Assembly: GCF_007750855.1 (NCBI RefSeq)
Contig: NZ_CP036291.1
Coordinates: 3,534,001 to 3,598,000 of the forward strand
Length of the DNA stretch: 64,000 nt
Direction: 5' to 3'
Source: Pirellulimonas nuda
Lineage (GTDB): Bacteria; Planctomycetota; Planctomycetia; Pirellulales; Lacipirellulaceae
Shown: positions 54,886-63,488 of the stretch, piece by piece
How the letters are laid out: each line of letters begins with the position of its first letter
Position numbering within the stretch: the first letter of the stretch is position 1
The notes under the pieces: generated by a model
The model's input: the letters and a program-made list of their open reading frames with translations, nothing else
Told to the model about the DNA's origin: nothing
Database searches by the model: none
Made by a program: the position numbers and the translations under genes

Positions 54886-56142
54886 CACGGCGATTGCGCC
54901 AAGCTAGGCAATATGCGACCCTCTAGGCAAGCCGGCGTTTGGAATGGCAGCAGGTGTTGCCTGGCGGCCGGCGGGACCTGGAGGGATGGGCATGGGCGCC
55001 AAGGCGAGCGTGCGGATTGCGGAGCATTTCGAGGGCCTCACCGACCCGCGTCGGCGTGAGGTGACCTACCCGCTGGTGAACATCGTGGCGATGGCGTTGT
55101 GCGCGGTGCTGAGCGGGGCGGACGACTTCGTGGCGATCGCCGACTGGTCGCGGGAGAAGAAGGATTGGCTGGCGAGATTCTTGGACATGAGCAGTGGGGT
55201 CCCCTCGCACGACCGCTTCAACGCGGTCTTCGCGGCGATCAAGCCGGCGGAGTTCGAGAAGTGCCTGCTGAGCTTCATCACGGCGTTGCACGAGGTGACC
55301 GAAGGGCAGGTGATCGCGATCGACGGCAAGACCTTACGGAGGAGCTTCGACGCGGCGAGCAGCAAGGCGCCGATCCACATGGTCAGCGCGTGGGCGTCGG
55401 CCAATCACATCGCGCTGGGGCAGGTGGTCACCGACGCGAAGAGCAACGAGATCACGGCCATTCCCAAGCTGCTGGATATCCTAGAAATCCAGGGGTGTTT
55501 GGTGACGATCGATGCGATGGGCTGCCAGCGGGAGATCGCCGAGCAGATCGTCGTGGGAGGGGGGGACTACGTGCTGGCGGTCAAGGGGAACCAGCCCAAG
55601 CTGCACACAGCGATCAAGGGCTTCTTCGCCGCCCACCTCGAAGACGATTGCAGCGGCATCGATTGCCGCCGCTCCGAGTCGCACGAGAAGGGGCACGGCC
55701 GGCAGGACGATCGCTACTACTACTTAGCGAAGCTTCCGGACGGGTTCGACGAGGGGAGCAAGTGGCGCGGGCTCAAGGCGATCGGCCTGGCGTGCCGCAT
55801 CACGACCCACGCCGACGGAACGCAGACGCACGACACCCGCTACTACATCGCCAGCCGCTACCTCAGCGGCCAAAAGTTCGCCGACGCGGTCCGTGGCCAC
55901 TGGGCGATCGAGAACGCGTTGCACTGGCAACTAGACGTCACCTTCGGCGAAGACCAATGCCGCATCCGCAAAGGCCACGCCGACGCCAACTTCAGCCTGC
56001 TGCGCAGGACAGCGCTGAGCCTGCTCAAGAACAACACCTCACGCAAGCTGGGCGTCAAGAACAAACGCCTCGCGGCCGCATGGAGCGACCAGTATCGGCT
56101 GGAAGTCCTGTGCGGGAGGTGAGTTATGGTGCGATCGCCCTG
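54886..56142 (+). mobile_element. ISAs1-family insertion sequence, 1257 bp (copy 2)
   Basis: Same length and ends as copy 1 (CASGGCGATYGCRCCA repeats). It is flanked by a perfect 10-bp duplication CAGGCCGTCG (54876-54885 and 56143-56152). Inserted into codons for QDDGL of the IS4 transposase. Confidence 0.96.
54992..56122 (+). CDS. ISAs1 family DDE transposase (copy 2)
   Basis: Identical at protein level to the copy at 45071-46201, including AIDGKTLRRS and the C-terminal HWAIENALHW. The identity of two distant copies suggests recent transposition and an enzyme still active or recently so. Start chosen at the ATG with GGAGG 7 nt upstream; the frame opens at 54944. Confidence 0.95.
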   Translation: MGAKASVRIAEHFEGLTDPRRREVTYPLVNIVAMALCAVLSGADDFVAIADWSREKKDWLARFLDMSSGVPSHDRFNAVFAAIKPAEFEKCLLSFITALHEVTEGQVIAIDGKTLRRSFDAASSKAPIHMVSAWASANHIALGQVVTDAKSNEITAIPKLLDILEIQGCLVTIDAMGCQREIAEQIVVGGGDYVLAVKGNQPKLHTAIKGFFAAHLEDDCSGIDCRRSESHEKGHGRQDDRYYYLAKLPDGFDEGSKWRGLKAIGLACRITTHADGTQTHDTRYYIASRYLSGQKFADAVRGHWAIENALHWQLDVTFGEDQCRIRKGHADANFSLLRRTALSLLKNNTSRKLGVKNKRLAAAWSDQYRLEVLCGR

Positions 56143-56362
56143 CAGGCCGTCGTCCTGCAAGAACTGACGACGCAGAAAGCTGATCTGGCTACGACAGCGT
56201 CCGTTGGTAACACTTCGCATCGGGGGCCTCCTTGCCGTGGATGGGTTGTCTGACAACTCCCCTCTAGGCGAGCGAGGCCCTTCTTCGTAGGTCAATTCAT
56301 ACCAACGACTTACGGCTAACTACGTGCCATTCGTTGGTCCACCCGACGCGACTTGGCGAGTT

Positions 56363-56403
56363 CGCCAACTTGCACAGGACGACGCCTCCTGTGCACGTTA
56401 GCG
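56363..56403. repeat. 41-bp hairpin with AAC...GTT ends
   Basis: TGCACAGGA / TCCTGTGCA form a 9-bp perfect stem (7-nt loop), flanked by CGCCAAC and GTTAGCG, which are complementary at six of seven positions. It lies 27 bp downstream of the stop of the 56430 gene and could be its terminator or a short recombination site. Confidence 0.5.
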
Positions 56404-56429
56404 GTGGCCGCGGCTGCTATGACTGGACT

Positions 56430-57041
56430 TCAAACTGACGCGAGATGAGCTTCCAGTGTGTATAGCCGCAAGTCCCACTTAACGGGTTGCTCTCCATCAC
56501 CATCGAGACCGAACCAGTCCCGACATCTGCGGTCCCGATTTCGGACTTCAAAGCTGTCAGCAATACCTTGTTTTGCTTGCCTGCGTTCGTCCTCTGTGGA
56601 TGCCATCATGAAGTCGATATACGGAACCATGTGCTTCTCATAGCCCTTCGGCTTGCAGGGCGGAAGGTCCAATGACTCACCCCACAAGAATGCACTCACC
56701 GCCACGGCATACGGTTTCCAGATTCCCGAGTTGGGGAAGAACTTCGCGGCATGAGGGCTTAAAGCCGCTTTCGCAAGAAGCCTTATTGCGTCGTGGCCTG
56801 CTTCAACCAGGAGGCCAAAGTGCACAAGGTTGGGTGAGTTGAGAACTGCTACACTCGGCTTCCCCTCTCTCTCCAGTGCTGCAAGTGCCATATCATTTTC
56901 AGCGGCCATCTCGACGACTAACTCTCTGACGCCATCGGCCAACAGTTGTCGTTTCGCCTCGTCGCCGTCGCGAAGTTGATGCAGGGCACTGACAATCGCA
57001 GCCCTTACCTGGGACTCGTTCGTATGAGCTATTGGACGCAT
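56430..57041 (-). CDS. Hypothetical protein, 203 aa
   Basis: ATG start at 57041. The product is mostly helical (MRPIAHTNESQVRAAIVSALHQLRDGDEAKRQLLADGVRELVVEMAAENDMALAALEREGK...) with a Cys/Pro-rich middle and a closing CRDWFGLDGDGEQPVKWDLRLYTLEAHLASV. I recognise no family. GC is lower than the chromosome. It is the only gene in its cassette-like interval (before palindrome F), in opposite orientation to the palindrome. Confidence 0.6.
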   Translation of the reverse strand: MRPIAHTNESQVRAAIVSALHQLRDGDEAKRQLLADGVRELVVEMAAENDMALAALEREGKPSVAVLNSPNLVHFGLLVEAGHDAIRLLAKAALSPHAAKFFPNSGIWKPYAVAVSAFLWGESLDLPPCKPKGYEKHMVPYIDFMMASTEDERRQAKQGIADSFEVRNRDRRCRDWFGLDGDGEQPVKWDLRLYTLEAHLASV

Positions 57042-57188
57042 GGCGGGTGCAGCGGTTGAATGATCTAGGCTCGGATATTGTACCGAACTAGCAGACTGGC
57101 TGCCTACGAAGGCATCTTCGGCACCGATTAGTGCGTCGCCGGTAAGTACAAAGGAGTGACCCTCCTGGGCATCGAAGCGTCGCCCCCA

Positions 57189-57411
57189 AAGTCGCGTCGG
57201 TGGACATCACTTCGCTCGGGTCTGGCGAGGGTCCAGTTGCCCGAGATGGACCAGATTCGGCAACTCGGCGCCTCGAGCTATCTGCGGAGGTCTTGCCCGA
57301 GCTGGGACACCGCTGCGACCTGGCGGTGCCGGACAACCGCTGCGGATGAGGCATCCGCTGCAGAACTCCATCGACAGCGAACTGCACGAGTGAGCTGCAC
57401 CGCTGCAAGTT
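57189..57411 (+). repeat. 223-bp palindromic repeat, copy F
   Basis: Outer left AAGTCGCGTCGGTGG at 57189; central GACACCGCTGCG arm; 3' end GCACCGCTGCAAGTT at 57411. It is the most diverged full-length copy, yet its length is exactly 223 bp. Confidence 0.8.
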
Positions 57412-57672
57412 GTTCCGGAGGGGAATCCGCCGGTGTTTGTCCATCCGCTAGCAATTGGAAAAGCTCGTAGCTTCGTGTCGGTCGATATGCCTGCACGGCT
57501 TGTCCCACAACCATTGCCCGGCGAGCCGAAGCCCTAGCGCCGTGGCGGTTTGCTCAACGGGCGCCTTTCGATTTGCCGTGCGCCGCAACGTCGGCGTTTT
57601 CGGGTGGTAGTCGCGCTGATTAGCAATCGCAGAGCTGCGTCCGGTAAGGGGACTTAGCGAGGGAGGGCGGCG

Positions 57673-59958
57673 TTATCGCACCTCGCTCCATCGGATGATC
57701 CGCACGCCGCTCGGCCGCCCCCCCTTGTAGAGGTCGTAGACCTGATCCGGGCAGAGGGCGCGGTGGTAGAGCCGCACGTCATCCACCATTCCGTCAAAGA
57801 ACGCCGCGGCGTCTTCGATGACCCCCTCTCCGATCTTGAACGCTTCGGCGTTGGCGCCGTACCCAGCGACCCTCGATCCTCCAGAGGCGACCTCGCGACC
57901 GTCAACATACAGGGTGAGGGAGTCGCCGGTCCCTACGGCCGCGAGATGCTTCCACTCCCCCGGGAACAGCACGTTGCTCGCGGCAACCGAGCCCGCAGCG
58001 CGTGTCCGTAGCTCGACCCGGTAGGCCGTGTCGAGCACGCCAACCTCGATCAGGCCGGGCTGGCCGAAAAAAGGTTGGCCAGGCGCCATGTTCCGCGGCT
58101 TGATCCAGCCGGCCATGGTGAATTCGTCTGCCCCATTGAGCAGGCCCTGGCCCGAATCGATCGCGTCGTCCAGCCCGTCCAGCTGGACCGCGGCGCCCGT
58201 CTTGGGCGAGAACGCGCCGTCGCGCCCCAGCCGGGGCGTTCCGACGAACTCGGCGTCGGCGCCGCGACCGCTCGAGTCTACGGCGTCCGGCCCGCTCGTC
58301 TCGTCGAGTTTCCAGTGTGCAACCAGCCCGTACAGTTGGGCGATGCGGGCCGAAGAGAGCTTCGCGGGGTAGACCCGGAAATCGCGCATGGCCCCTTGCC
58401 ACCTCTCCGAGCTCCCCGTGCGGGCGCCGAAGGAGAGCGTCCCGGAGGGCTGGGCGACCATCTTCGCGCTGTTCACTCCACTCGCCTCAAGCTCGCCGTC
58501 CACCCAAACCTCAAAGGAACTGTCGGAGGCGTCAAACACCGCCGCGACGTGGCGCCAGCGGCCCGCCGTTTCGAAGGCGCTGGTGGTGCGGAAAGGCTGG
58601 GCGTTGCTGGGGGGCGACGCGCCCAGGTCGAACACGATCGTGCCGTCGGTCTGCCGGCGAGCCTCCCAGTCGCCGTTGACGCCGAACAACCGGCCGATGG
58701 ACCGCGGGACCGCGGCGCTCTTCATCCAGAACGCGACAGTCCCGGTAGAGGGTGGCGAGAAGGGGGCGGTTGTCGCCGCCTCGCCGCGCACCCCATCGAA
58801 GGCGACGGCGTTCCTCCCCAAGCAGTCGGTCGTCCACGCGGCGCTCCCCCACAGCTTCGCGTCGTTGCCCGCGGTTGAGCCGTCTGCCGCCGTCAACCCG
58901 ATCCCCTCGTCGAACTTCCAATGGCCCGCCAGCGCTTCGGCGGGGCTCCCCGCCTGAAAGTGGGCGAGCACTTCCGCCTGCGTCAGCGCCCGGTTGTACA
59001 ACGCGACCTCGTCGACGCGTCCGTCGAACTCGCGTGCGTTGCTGTTGGTGTTGCCGTCGTGGAAGCGGGTGTCGGCGGCCGCCCCGGCGATCACCGCCGG
59101 GTTGTGGTTCCACAGGCGTCCGACGCCGCTGCGTTGGCCGAAGCTGGCCCCGTTCAGGTATCCGATCAGGACGCCGCTTAGATCCGAGTCGTCCCCGCGC
59201 ATCACCAGCACGACGTGGTAGACCGCGCCCGTCGTCACCCCCCCGTAGACGGGGATGAAGACCGGATTGGGGGCGCCCCAGGGCGCGGCGCCTCCGCCGC
59301 CGTCGTCGTTGGCTTGGTTCCAGCCGGCGACGTAGAGGTCGGTGCCGTCGAGGTAGATGCTCAGCCCGCGGATACTTCCCCCCTGCTCGTAGAGGACCTG
59401 CCGGCCTGAAAGGCTCTCTGCTTGGAACCAGAGCTCGATCGTCTTCTGTGTAAACGGGCCGGAGCGGTTGACGCCATTCACATTCCCGAGACCGATACGT
59501 CCTCCGCTAAAGCTGACCGACGCGCCTTCTTCTCCCGCGAGCGGTGGCGCTCCCTTGGCGTGCCCCCCCGAGTAGCTTGCGTTGGCGGCCGAGCCGAGCG
59601 ACCCGCTGTTGATCGCGGTGCTCCCGCCGGATTCGTCCAGCTTCCAGTAGGCGATCGGGGCGCTGTCCAACACCACCTTCGAATAGGCGGCCTCTGCTTG
59701 GCGCTGGGTCGGGCAGGCCAGCACGCAGACGATCGCCAGCACGCCGCAGCGACCCTTCGATAGAATCGGCGCTTCGGCAAGACCCGCCTTGTCGGGATGT
59801 CGCCCGCCTTCGGGCCGGCCGCCGGTGACCTGCGTTTCGCGAGAGGACGATCGGCATGCGACGGCAACCCGCAGGCCATACGCCCGGCCGTTGCTCGATC
59901 TCCTGCCGCACCCCCTTCGAAATCCGAATCCCGCGGCTGCTGTTCTAGCTTCCAACAC
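57673..59958 (-). CDS. Secreted protein with three LamG/concanavalin-like domains
   Basis: The product is up to 761 aa. The hydrophobic signal (CGVLAIVCVLACPTQRQAEA) begins near residue 70, so the true start is probably inside the first 60 codons; no good ATG was found there and I keep the longest frame. Three LamG-type (LamGL) repeats follow, each with AHWKLDE/AYWKLDE openings, GR-W-HVAAVxD-type strands and D-VRLYxRALxxxEV/QV closings (about residues 95-330, 345-550, 555-750). They bind carbohydrates or calcium extracellularly. No PEP or dockerin tail is visible, so it may be released. Lies between palindromes F and G. Confidence 0.85.
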   Translation of the reverse strand: MLEARTAAAGFGFRRGCGRRSSNGRAYGLRVAVACRSSSRETQVTGGRPEGGRHPDKAGLAEAPILSKGRCGVLAIVCVLACPTQRQAEAAYSKVVLDSAPIAYWKLDESGGSTAINSGSLGSAANASYSGGHAKGAPPLAGEEGASVSFSGGRIGLGNVNGVNRSGPFTQKTIELWFQAESLSGRQVLYEQGGSIRGLSIYLDGTDLYVAGWNQANDDGGGGAAPWGAPNPVFIPVYGGVTTGAVYHVVLVMRGDDSDLSGVLIGYLNGASFGQRSGVGRLWNHNPAVIAGAAADTRFHDGNTNSNAREFDGRVDEVALYNRALTQAEVLAHFQAGSPAEALAGHWKFDEGIGLTAADGSTAGNDAKLWGSAAWTTDCLGRNAVAFDGVRGEAATTAPFSPPSTGTVAFWMKSAAVPRSIGRLFGVNGDWEARRQTDGTIVFDLGASPPSNAQPFRTTSAFETAGRWRHVAAVFDASDSSFEVWVDGELEASGVNSAKMVAQPSGTLSFGARTGSSERWQGAMRDFRVYPAKLSSARIAQLYGLVAHWKLDETSGPDAVDSSGRGADAEFVGTPRLGRDGAFSPKTGAAVQLDGLDDAIDSGQGLLNGADEFTMAGWIKPRNMAPGQPFFGQPGLIEVGVLDTAYRVELRTRAAGSVAASNVLFPGEWKHLAAVGTGDSLTLYVDGREVASGGSRVAGYGANAEAFKIGEGVIEDAAAFFDGMVDDVRLYHRALCPDQVYDLYKGGRPSGVRIIRWSEVR

Positions 59959-60312
59959 TTGCCCCTAGGACGCTCGCTTGAATGGGGATGGAAGGGGGCC
60001 AAGATGACCCCCGCTGACGGTAGATAGGTCACCTAGGCGACATGTCCAGCTGGGGCAGCAAATCGGCGGCAGGACGCAGGTTGCCTCGTGGTATTGGGAG
60101 GCGAGAAGTTGTAGCACATACGCGTGAGCCCAGTGCGATAAGGCGCCAAAACCCGGCCGTGTCCGGGGGCCGCGGCCGGCCCCTTGGGCAGTCCAACGAC
60201 GCATCGCGTCTAGCGGCTGTTGGGGGGGCCTGGCGGCGCCCACTCTGGGAGGGCCTGTGTTGTCCTCCGCCGCCATCGGTGGGCAACCAAAAGGCGAGCT
60301 AGGCCCCAGGGC
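59959..60312. other. Intergenic stretch without a gene
   Basis: About 350 bp upstream of the LamG gene. It is GC-rich with several short G-runs and the hairpin-like GGGGGCCGCGGCCGGCCCC near 60170. No supported frame. Confidence 0.4.
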
Positions 60313-60447
60313 CGAGCTGCAGAGGTCCGATCTCAGCGAGGACACCGCTGCGGCTTGGGGCCAACCCTGACCGCCCAGGGTGAGGTGCCCTCGAGCTCGG
60401 GCGGCCGGTCGGAGAGCCGACGGAGGAGAGCTGCACCGACGCGGGTT
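60313..60447 (+). repeat. Palindromic repeat copy G, left arm decayed
   Basis: The inner right site (GACACCGCTGCGGC, ending near 60357) and the outer right end GCACCGACGCGGGTT (60447) are 90 bp apart as in the other copies. The left arm is not recognisable. Confidence 0.65.
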
Positions 60448-60613
60448 GCGCCGGATCGTAGACGGGGTCGGATGCGGCATCCGCCCAGCGAGGGTGAGTC
60501 CCGCACACCCGCAAGCACCCCAGACTACTTTGGTAGCCTAGCGTTCTGCTACTATGCTCAGGGTCTACTATGCGGTACCCCACGACAACGCACGATAAAC
60601 GGCCCTCACTCCG

Positions 60614-61588
60614 ATGACATTACCTGCCACCGTGACGAAACTGAAAAGATCGCTTTCCGAGAACGCACTTGAAATTCGAGCGATCTTGGTCGTGGCTTGC
60701 CTCACTCTTGCGTGCGGCGTGGCGCGAAGTGCATCGCTACCTTTGCCGCATTTTATCGTAAGTGACTACCACGGAGACCAGATACGACGATATGACGCCG
60801 TCACTGGGAACTACATAGACACGCTAGCCGAGATTCCGAACGCTGCCGAAATGGTGGTCGGCCCTGACGGCTTTCTCTATGTGAGCGATTTTCAAGGACG
60901 AAGGATTCACAGAGTAAATATGGATACAGGTGCATCAACGGTCTTCATCGAGGGAGGAACTCTCGCGAATCCTAGAGGCATCATCTTCGGTCCGAATGGG
61001 AACCTATTCGCCCGAGGATCCGATCAGATTAATGAGTACGATAGCGGTACCGGCGCTTTCCTTGGAGCATTCACTTCAGGCCCGGCAATGGAGGCGCCGA
61101 TTGCCTTTCGCTTTGGACCCGACGGGACCCTATACGTCGTTCGAGGCTACTCTCCAGGCGACCACACGGTAGTGAAGTTTGATTCTACTGGTCAATACGT
61201 CGCGGAGTTCGGCGCCGCTTACATCCACAAGCCTCAGAATATTGTGCTTGGGCCAGATGGCGATCTATATGTTGCCAACCAGCAGTCGCCCACAGATCTG
61301 GACATTGTGCAATTCGATGGACGGACGGGCGCGTTCATTAGGACCGTCGTTAGCGATCCTCTAATGAGCAATCCACTTGGGCTCTACTTTCGCAATGATG
61401 GAAGCCTGCTCGTGGCCAGCGGTGATCAAAGGATTCGAACGTACGACGTTCAGACAGGTGCTTATACCGGTGATTTCGTCAATGATCCACAACTGGTGTT
61501 TGCGTCAAGCCTTTTACTAGTCCCAGAACCGAGCGGCGTCGCGATTCTTCTCATTGGATTGGGTGTGGTGTTCAGACGCCGCCGTTAG
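60614..61588 (+). CDS. NHL/SMP-30-type beta-propeller protein with PEP-CTERM tail (copy 2)
   Basis: A near-identical duplicate of the protein at 47012 (324 aa; GPDGxLYV blades, VPEPSGVAILLIGLGVVFRRRR tail). Unlike copy 1, its promoter region is not interrupted: the empty MITE site AGACTACT lies just upstream. The MITE of this copy lies 18 bp after the stop codon. Confidence 0.92.
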   Translation: MTLPATVTKLKRSLSENALEIRAILVVACLTLACGVARSASLPLPHFIVSDYHGDQIRRYDAVTGNYIDTLAEIPNAAEMVVGPDGFLYVSDFQGRRIHRVNMDTGASTVFIEGGTLANPRGIIFGPNGNLFARGSDQINEYDSGTGAFLGAFTSGPAMEAPIAFRFGPDGTLYVVRGYSPGDHTVVKFDSTGQYVAEFGAAYIHKPQNIVLGPDGDLYVANQQSPTDLDIVQFDGRTGAFIRTVVSDPLMSNPLGLYFRNDGSLLVASGDQRIRTYDVQTGAYTGDFVNDPQLVFASSLLLVPEPSGVAILLIGLGVVFRRRR

Positions 61589-61606
61589 ATTTGGGCGCCA
61601 TTGTTG

Positions 61607-61924
61607 GGTCCATCCGGGTTTCTAGTGGGTAGGAGACCTCAGCTCGGGCTCGAAGAAAGGGGCCGCCCCTCCCTCCTTCCCCGTCGCACCGGCCATGGGG
61701 AGCGGGGCGAGGCCGATGCGACGGTGAAGGAGGAAGGGGCTCGGGAGACGTTGCGCATAGGGTTTTTCGCATCAGAGCGGTCGCTAGCCCCTTCGTCGTC
61801 GCTCTCGCATCGGCCGTCACCCCTACTGCGGTCGATGCGAGAGCGGCGGCGGAGGGGCGCCCCCCTTTGTTGGAGCAGGAGCGGAGGTCGGACCGCTACT
61901 ACCCACAAGAAACCCGGATGGACC
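61607..61924. mobile_element. 318-bp MITE with terminal inverted repeats (copy 2)
   Basis: Reverse complement relative of the element at 46603-46919, with the same GGTCCATCCGGG ends and two internal hairpins. It is flanked by the 8-bp duplication CATTGTTG (61599-61606 and 61925-61932). The other block copy shows the empty site near 47998. Confidence 0.95.
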
Positions 61925-62120
61925 CATTGTTGGCCTGCATCGGATTCATCGACCGCGGGCCCGAACGACATTCTGCCGGGCGCCTTTGTCGCCCCCCCAA
62001 AGCGGGGCAGGCTTCGTGCCTTCGGCGTTTCCCGCCGACGTTGGACAGCGCGGGCTGGGACCATCCTGGCCGCTACAGAAGAAGACTTGTCGTATCTGTA
62101 GAATCTCTGGCGAAGGCCGT

Positions 62121-62486
62121 ATGTCATTCTTCACGAGACCGCCGAGGATTCCTCCCCAGAAGGCGATCGGTATCGGGGTGGTTTGCATATCCCTTGGGAC
62201 ACTACTGGGCTCGAATCCAGTTTCGGGGGCGCTGATCGGCGGAGGAATCGGAGCCGTCGTGATGGGGTTCTGGGACTTTCTGCGTCTCAGCTGTATGGCC
62301 TGGTTCCGCACGTCACGCTCTGCTAAGCCGTGGAAAGAAGCGGGAAGCTGTAATCACGCAGAGACCACATCTGAAGGCTTGTATCGTCGGCGACCAGTCG
62401 GACCGTTGAGATTCGTATGGGAGACCGATTGGCAAGTGACGCCGCTCGGTAATTCCAACGTTTACAGCCTGGTCAGCTGCCGGTAG
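62121..62486 (+). CDS. Small membrane protein (long form, 121 aa)
   Basis: A duplicate of the 48184 gene, with MSFFTRPPRIPPQKAIGIGVVCISLGTLLGS and the same two hydrophobic segments. The TAG of copy 1 is TAT here, so the frame continues for 34 residues (RRRPVGPLRFVWETDWQVTPLGNSNVYSL...). It is unclear which length is ancestral. Confidence 0.68.
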   Translation: MSFFTRPPRIPPQKAIGIGVVCISLGTLLGSNPVSGALIGGGIGAVVMGFWDFLRLSCMAWFRTSRSAKPWKEAGSCNHAETTSEGLYRRRPVGPLRFVWETDWQVTPLGNSNVYSLVSCR

Positions 62487-62533
62487 AAACTGCTTCGGCA
62501 TCTTCGTTCGTCGCAGTTTTGGATGGCCCCAGA

Positions 62534-62758
62534 AACTGCGGCCGGTTGGACATCACCTCCTTCAGATTCGGCTCGGACCAAGCTGCCGGAAACGGGCCAG
62601 TCGACGCGCGTGCGGGCCAGCATCAACTCGCAGCGGTGTGCCGACCCGGCACACACCGCCCGCAGGTCGGAATCGACCTTGATCGTGCTGGCTGTTGCGG
62701 CCTCGGTCGGTTGGCCAGTGGGCACTCCGAGGGAGGTGAGCTGCACCTCCGCGGGGTT
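62534..62758 (+). repeat. 225-bp palindromic repeat, copy H
   Basis: Counterpart of copy D (AACTGCGGCCGGTTGG start), but its 3' end GCACCTCCGCGGGGTT is closer to E/I, suggesting exchange between copies. Confidence 0.9.
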
Positions 62759-62924
62759 GGCGACCTCCCGAAAGTGCAGAGTAGTTTCAGGACCGACACA
62801 GTTTGGCGGGAGCGCTTCGCCACCAAGAGCGACGCCCCCTACCGCGGAGGCTTCTTTCTGATGAACCTAGTGGCTACCCGGAGTGTCATGCGGTTCCTCG
62901 ACAACTCAAATCAGGAAGAACGCG

Positions 62925-63359
62925 ATGATCGTTAGGAAATTCGAAAGCCGGGATTTGGAAGCTGTTCTTTCTTCATGGGAGCAGGCAGCGCGACTGGCCC
63001 ACCCATTTTTAGCCGAGGAGTTTCTGGCTCAAGAACGCAAGAATCTTCCAGAGTTGTATTTGCCTAACGCGGAAACATGGGTGGCCGAGATTGACGGAGC
63101 CGCTGTGGGTTTTGTGGCCCTTATTGGCAACGAGATCGGCGGATTATTCTTGCTTCCTTCTCACCACGGGAAAGGGATTGGCCGAGCACTCGTTGACAAA
63201 GCCAGGGAAGTGCGTGGCACGCTTGAAGTCGAGGTGTTCTCAAGGAACTCAATAGGCCGACGCTTCTACGCAAATTGCGGCTTCGAAGAGATCGGCGAGA
63301 GCATCCACGAGCCGACGAGGCAGAAGGTGCTCCGCCTACGATGTTCTGCCAGCGATTAG
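62925..63359 (+). CDS. GNAT family N-acetyltransferase (copy 2)
   Basis: A 144-aa duplicate of the 48988 protein, with the HHGKGIGRALV acetyl-CoA motif intact and only a few substitutions (Y/F, G/S). The ribosome site is AGGAAG instead of AGGAGG. Alone between palindromes H and I. Confidence 0.93.
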   Translation: MIVRKFESRDLEAVLSSWEQAARLAHPFLAEEFLAQERKNLPELYLPNAETWVAEIDGAAVGFVALIGNEIGGLFLLPSHHGKGIGRALVDKAREVRGTLEVEVFSRNSIGRRFYANCGFEEIGESIHEPTRQKVLRLRCSASD

Positions 63360-63488
63360 GTACGGCCTGTCTTGGTCACGTCGTTCAACGCCGACTTCCG
63401 AGCAATTCTTCGTGCATTAGAAGTTACCCACCAGAGGCTCCAAACCTGCCTCGGCCTCATCGCTCGCAGCCTGTTCGAATGTCCTCGA

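Larger units (their letters stand above)
53540..56220 (-). pseudogene. IS4-family transposase, frameshifted and interrupted
   Basis: The gene starts at the ATG at 56220 (MRSVTNGRCRSQISFLRRQFLQDDGL) and continues across the ISAs1 insertion as PFGDVLSAETLSAALSTIEGGWIVRIYTPMVTLWVFLGQVLS, with MFDGSTVTMPDT (first Asp) and GTGEVTLLRRLWDVLVEGDVLLA. Frameshifts near 54290 and 53740 move the later parts (CLLGNWRCLYETQQRGVAMVTRLN; LAELYRARWNQELDLRTIKTTMQMD with the YREEL-type Glu; FTLHFYQELLDAVATHRV) into other frames. Inactive. Confidence 0.85.
53531..56332 (-). mobile_element. Decayed IS4-family element containing an ISAs1-family insertion
   Basis: Ends share the inverted repeat GAATGGCACKTAGTT (14 of 15). 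An imperfect 11-bp target duplication (ACTGGTCCACC against GTTGGTCCACC) flanks it. Without the nested 1257-bp insertion and its duplication it is about 1.5 kb. Confidence 0.75.
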
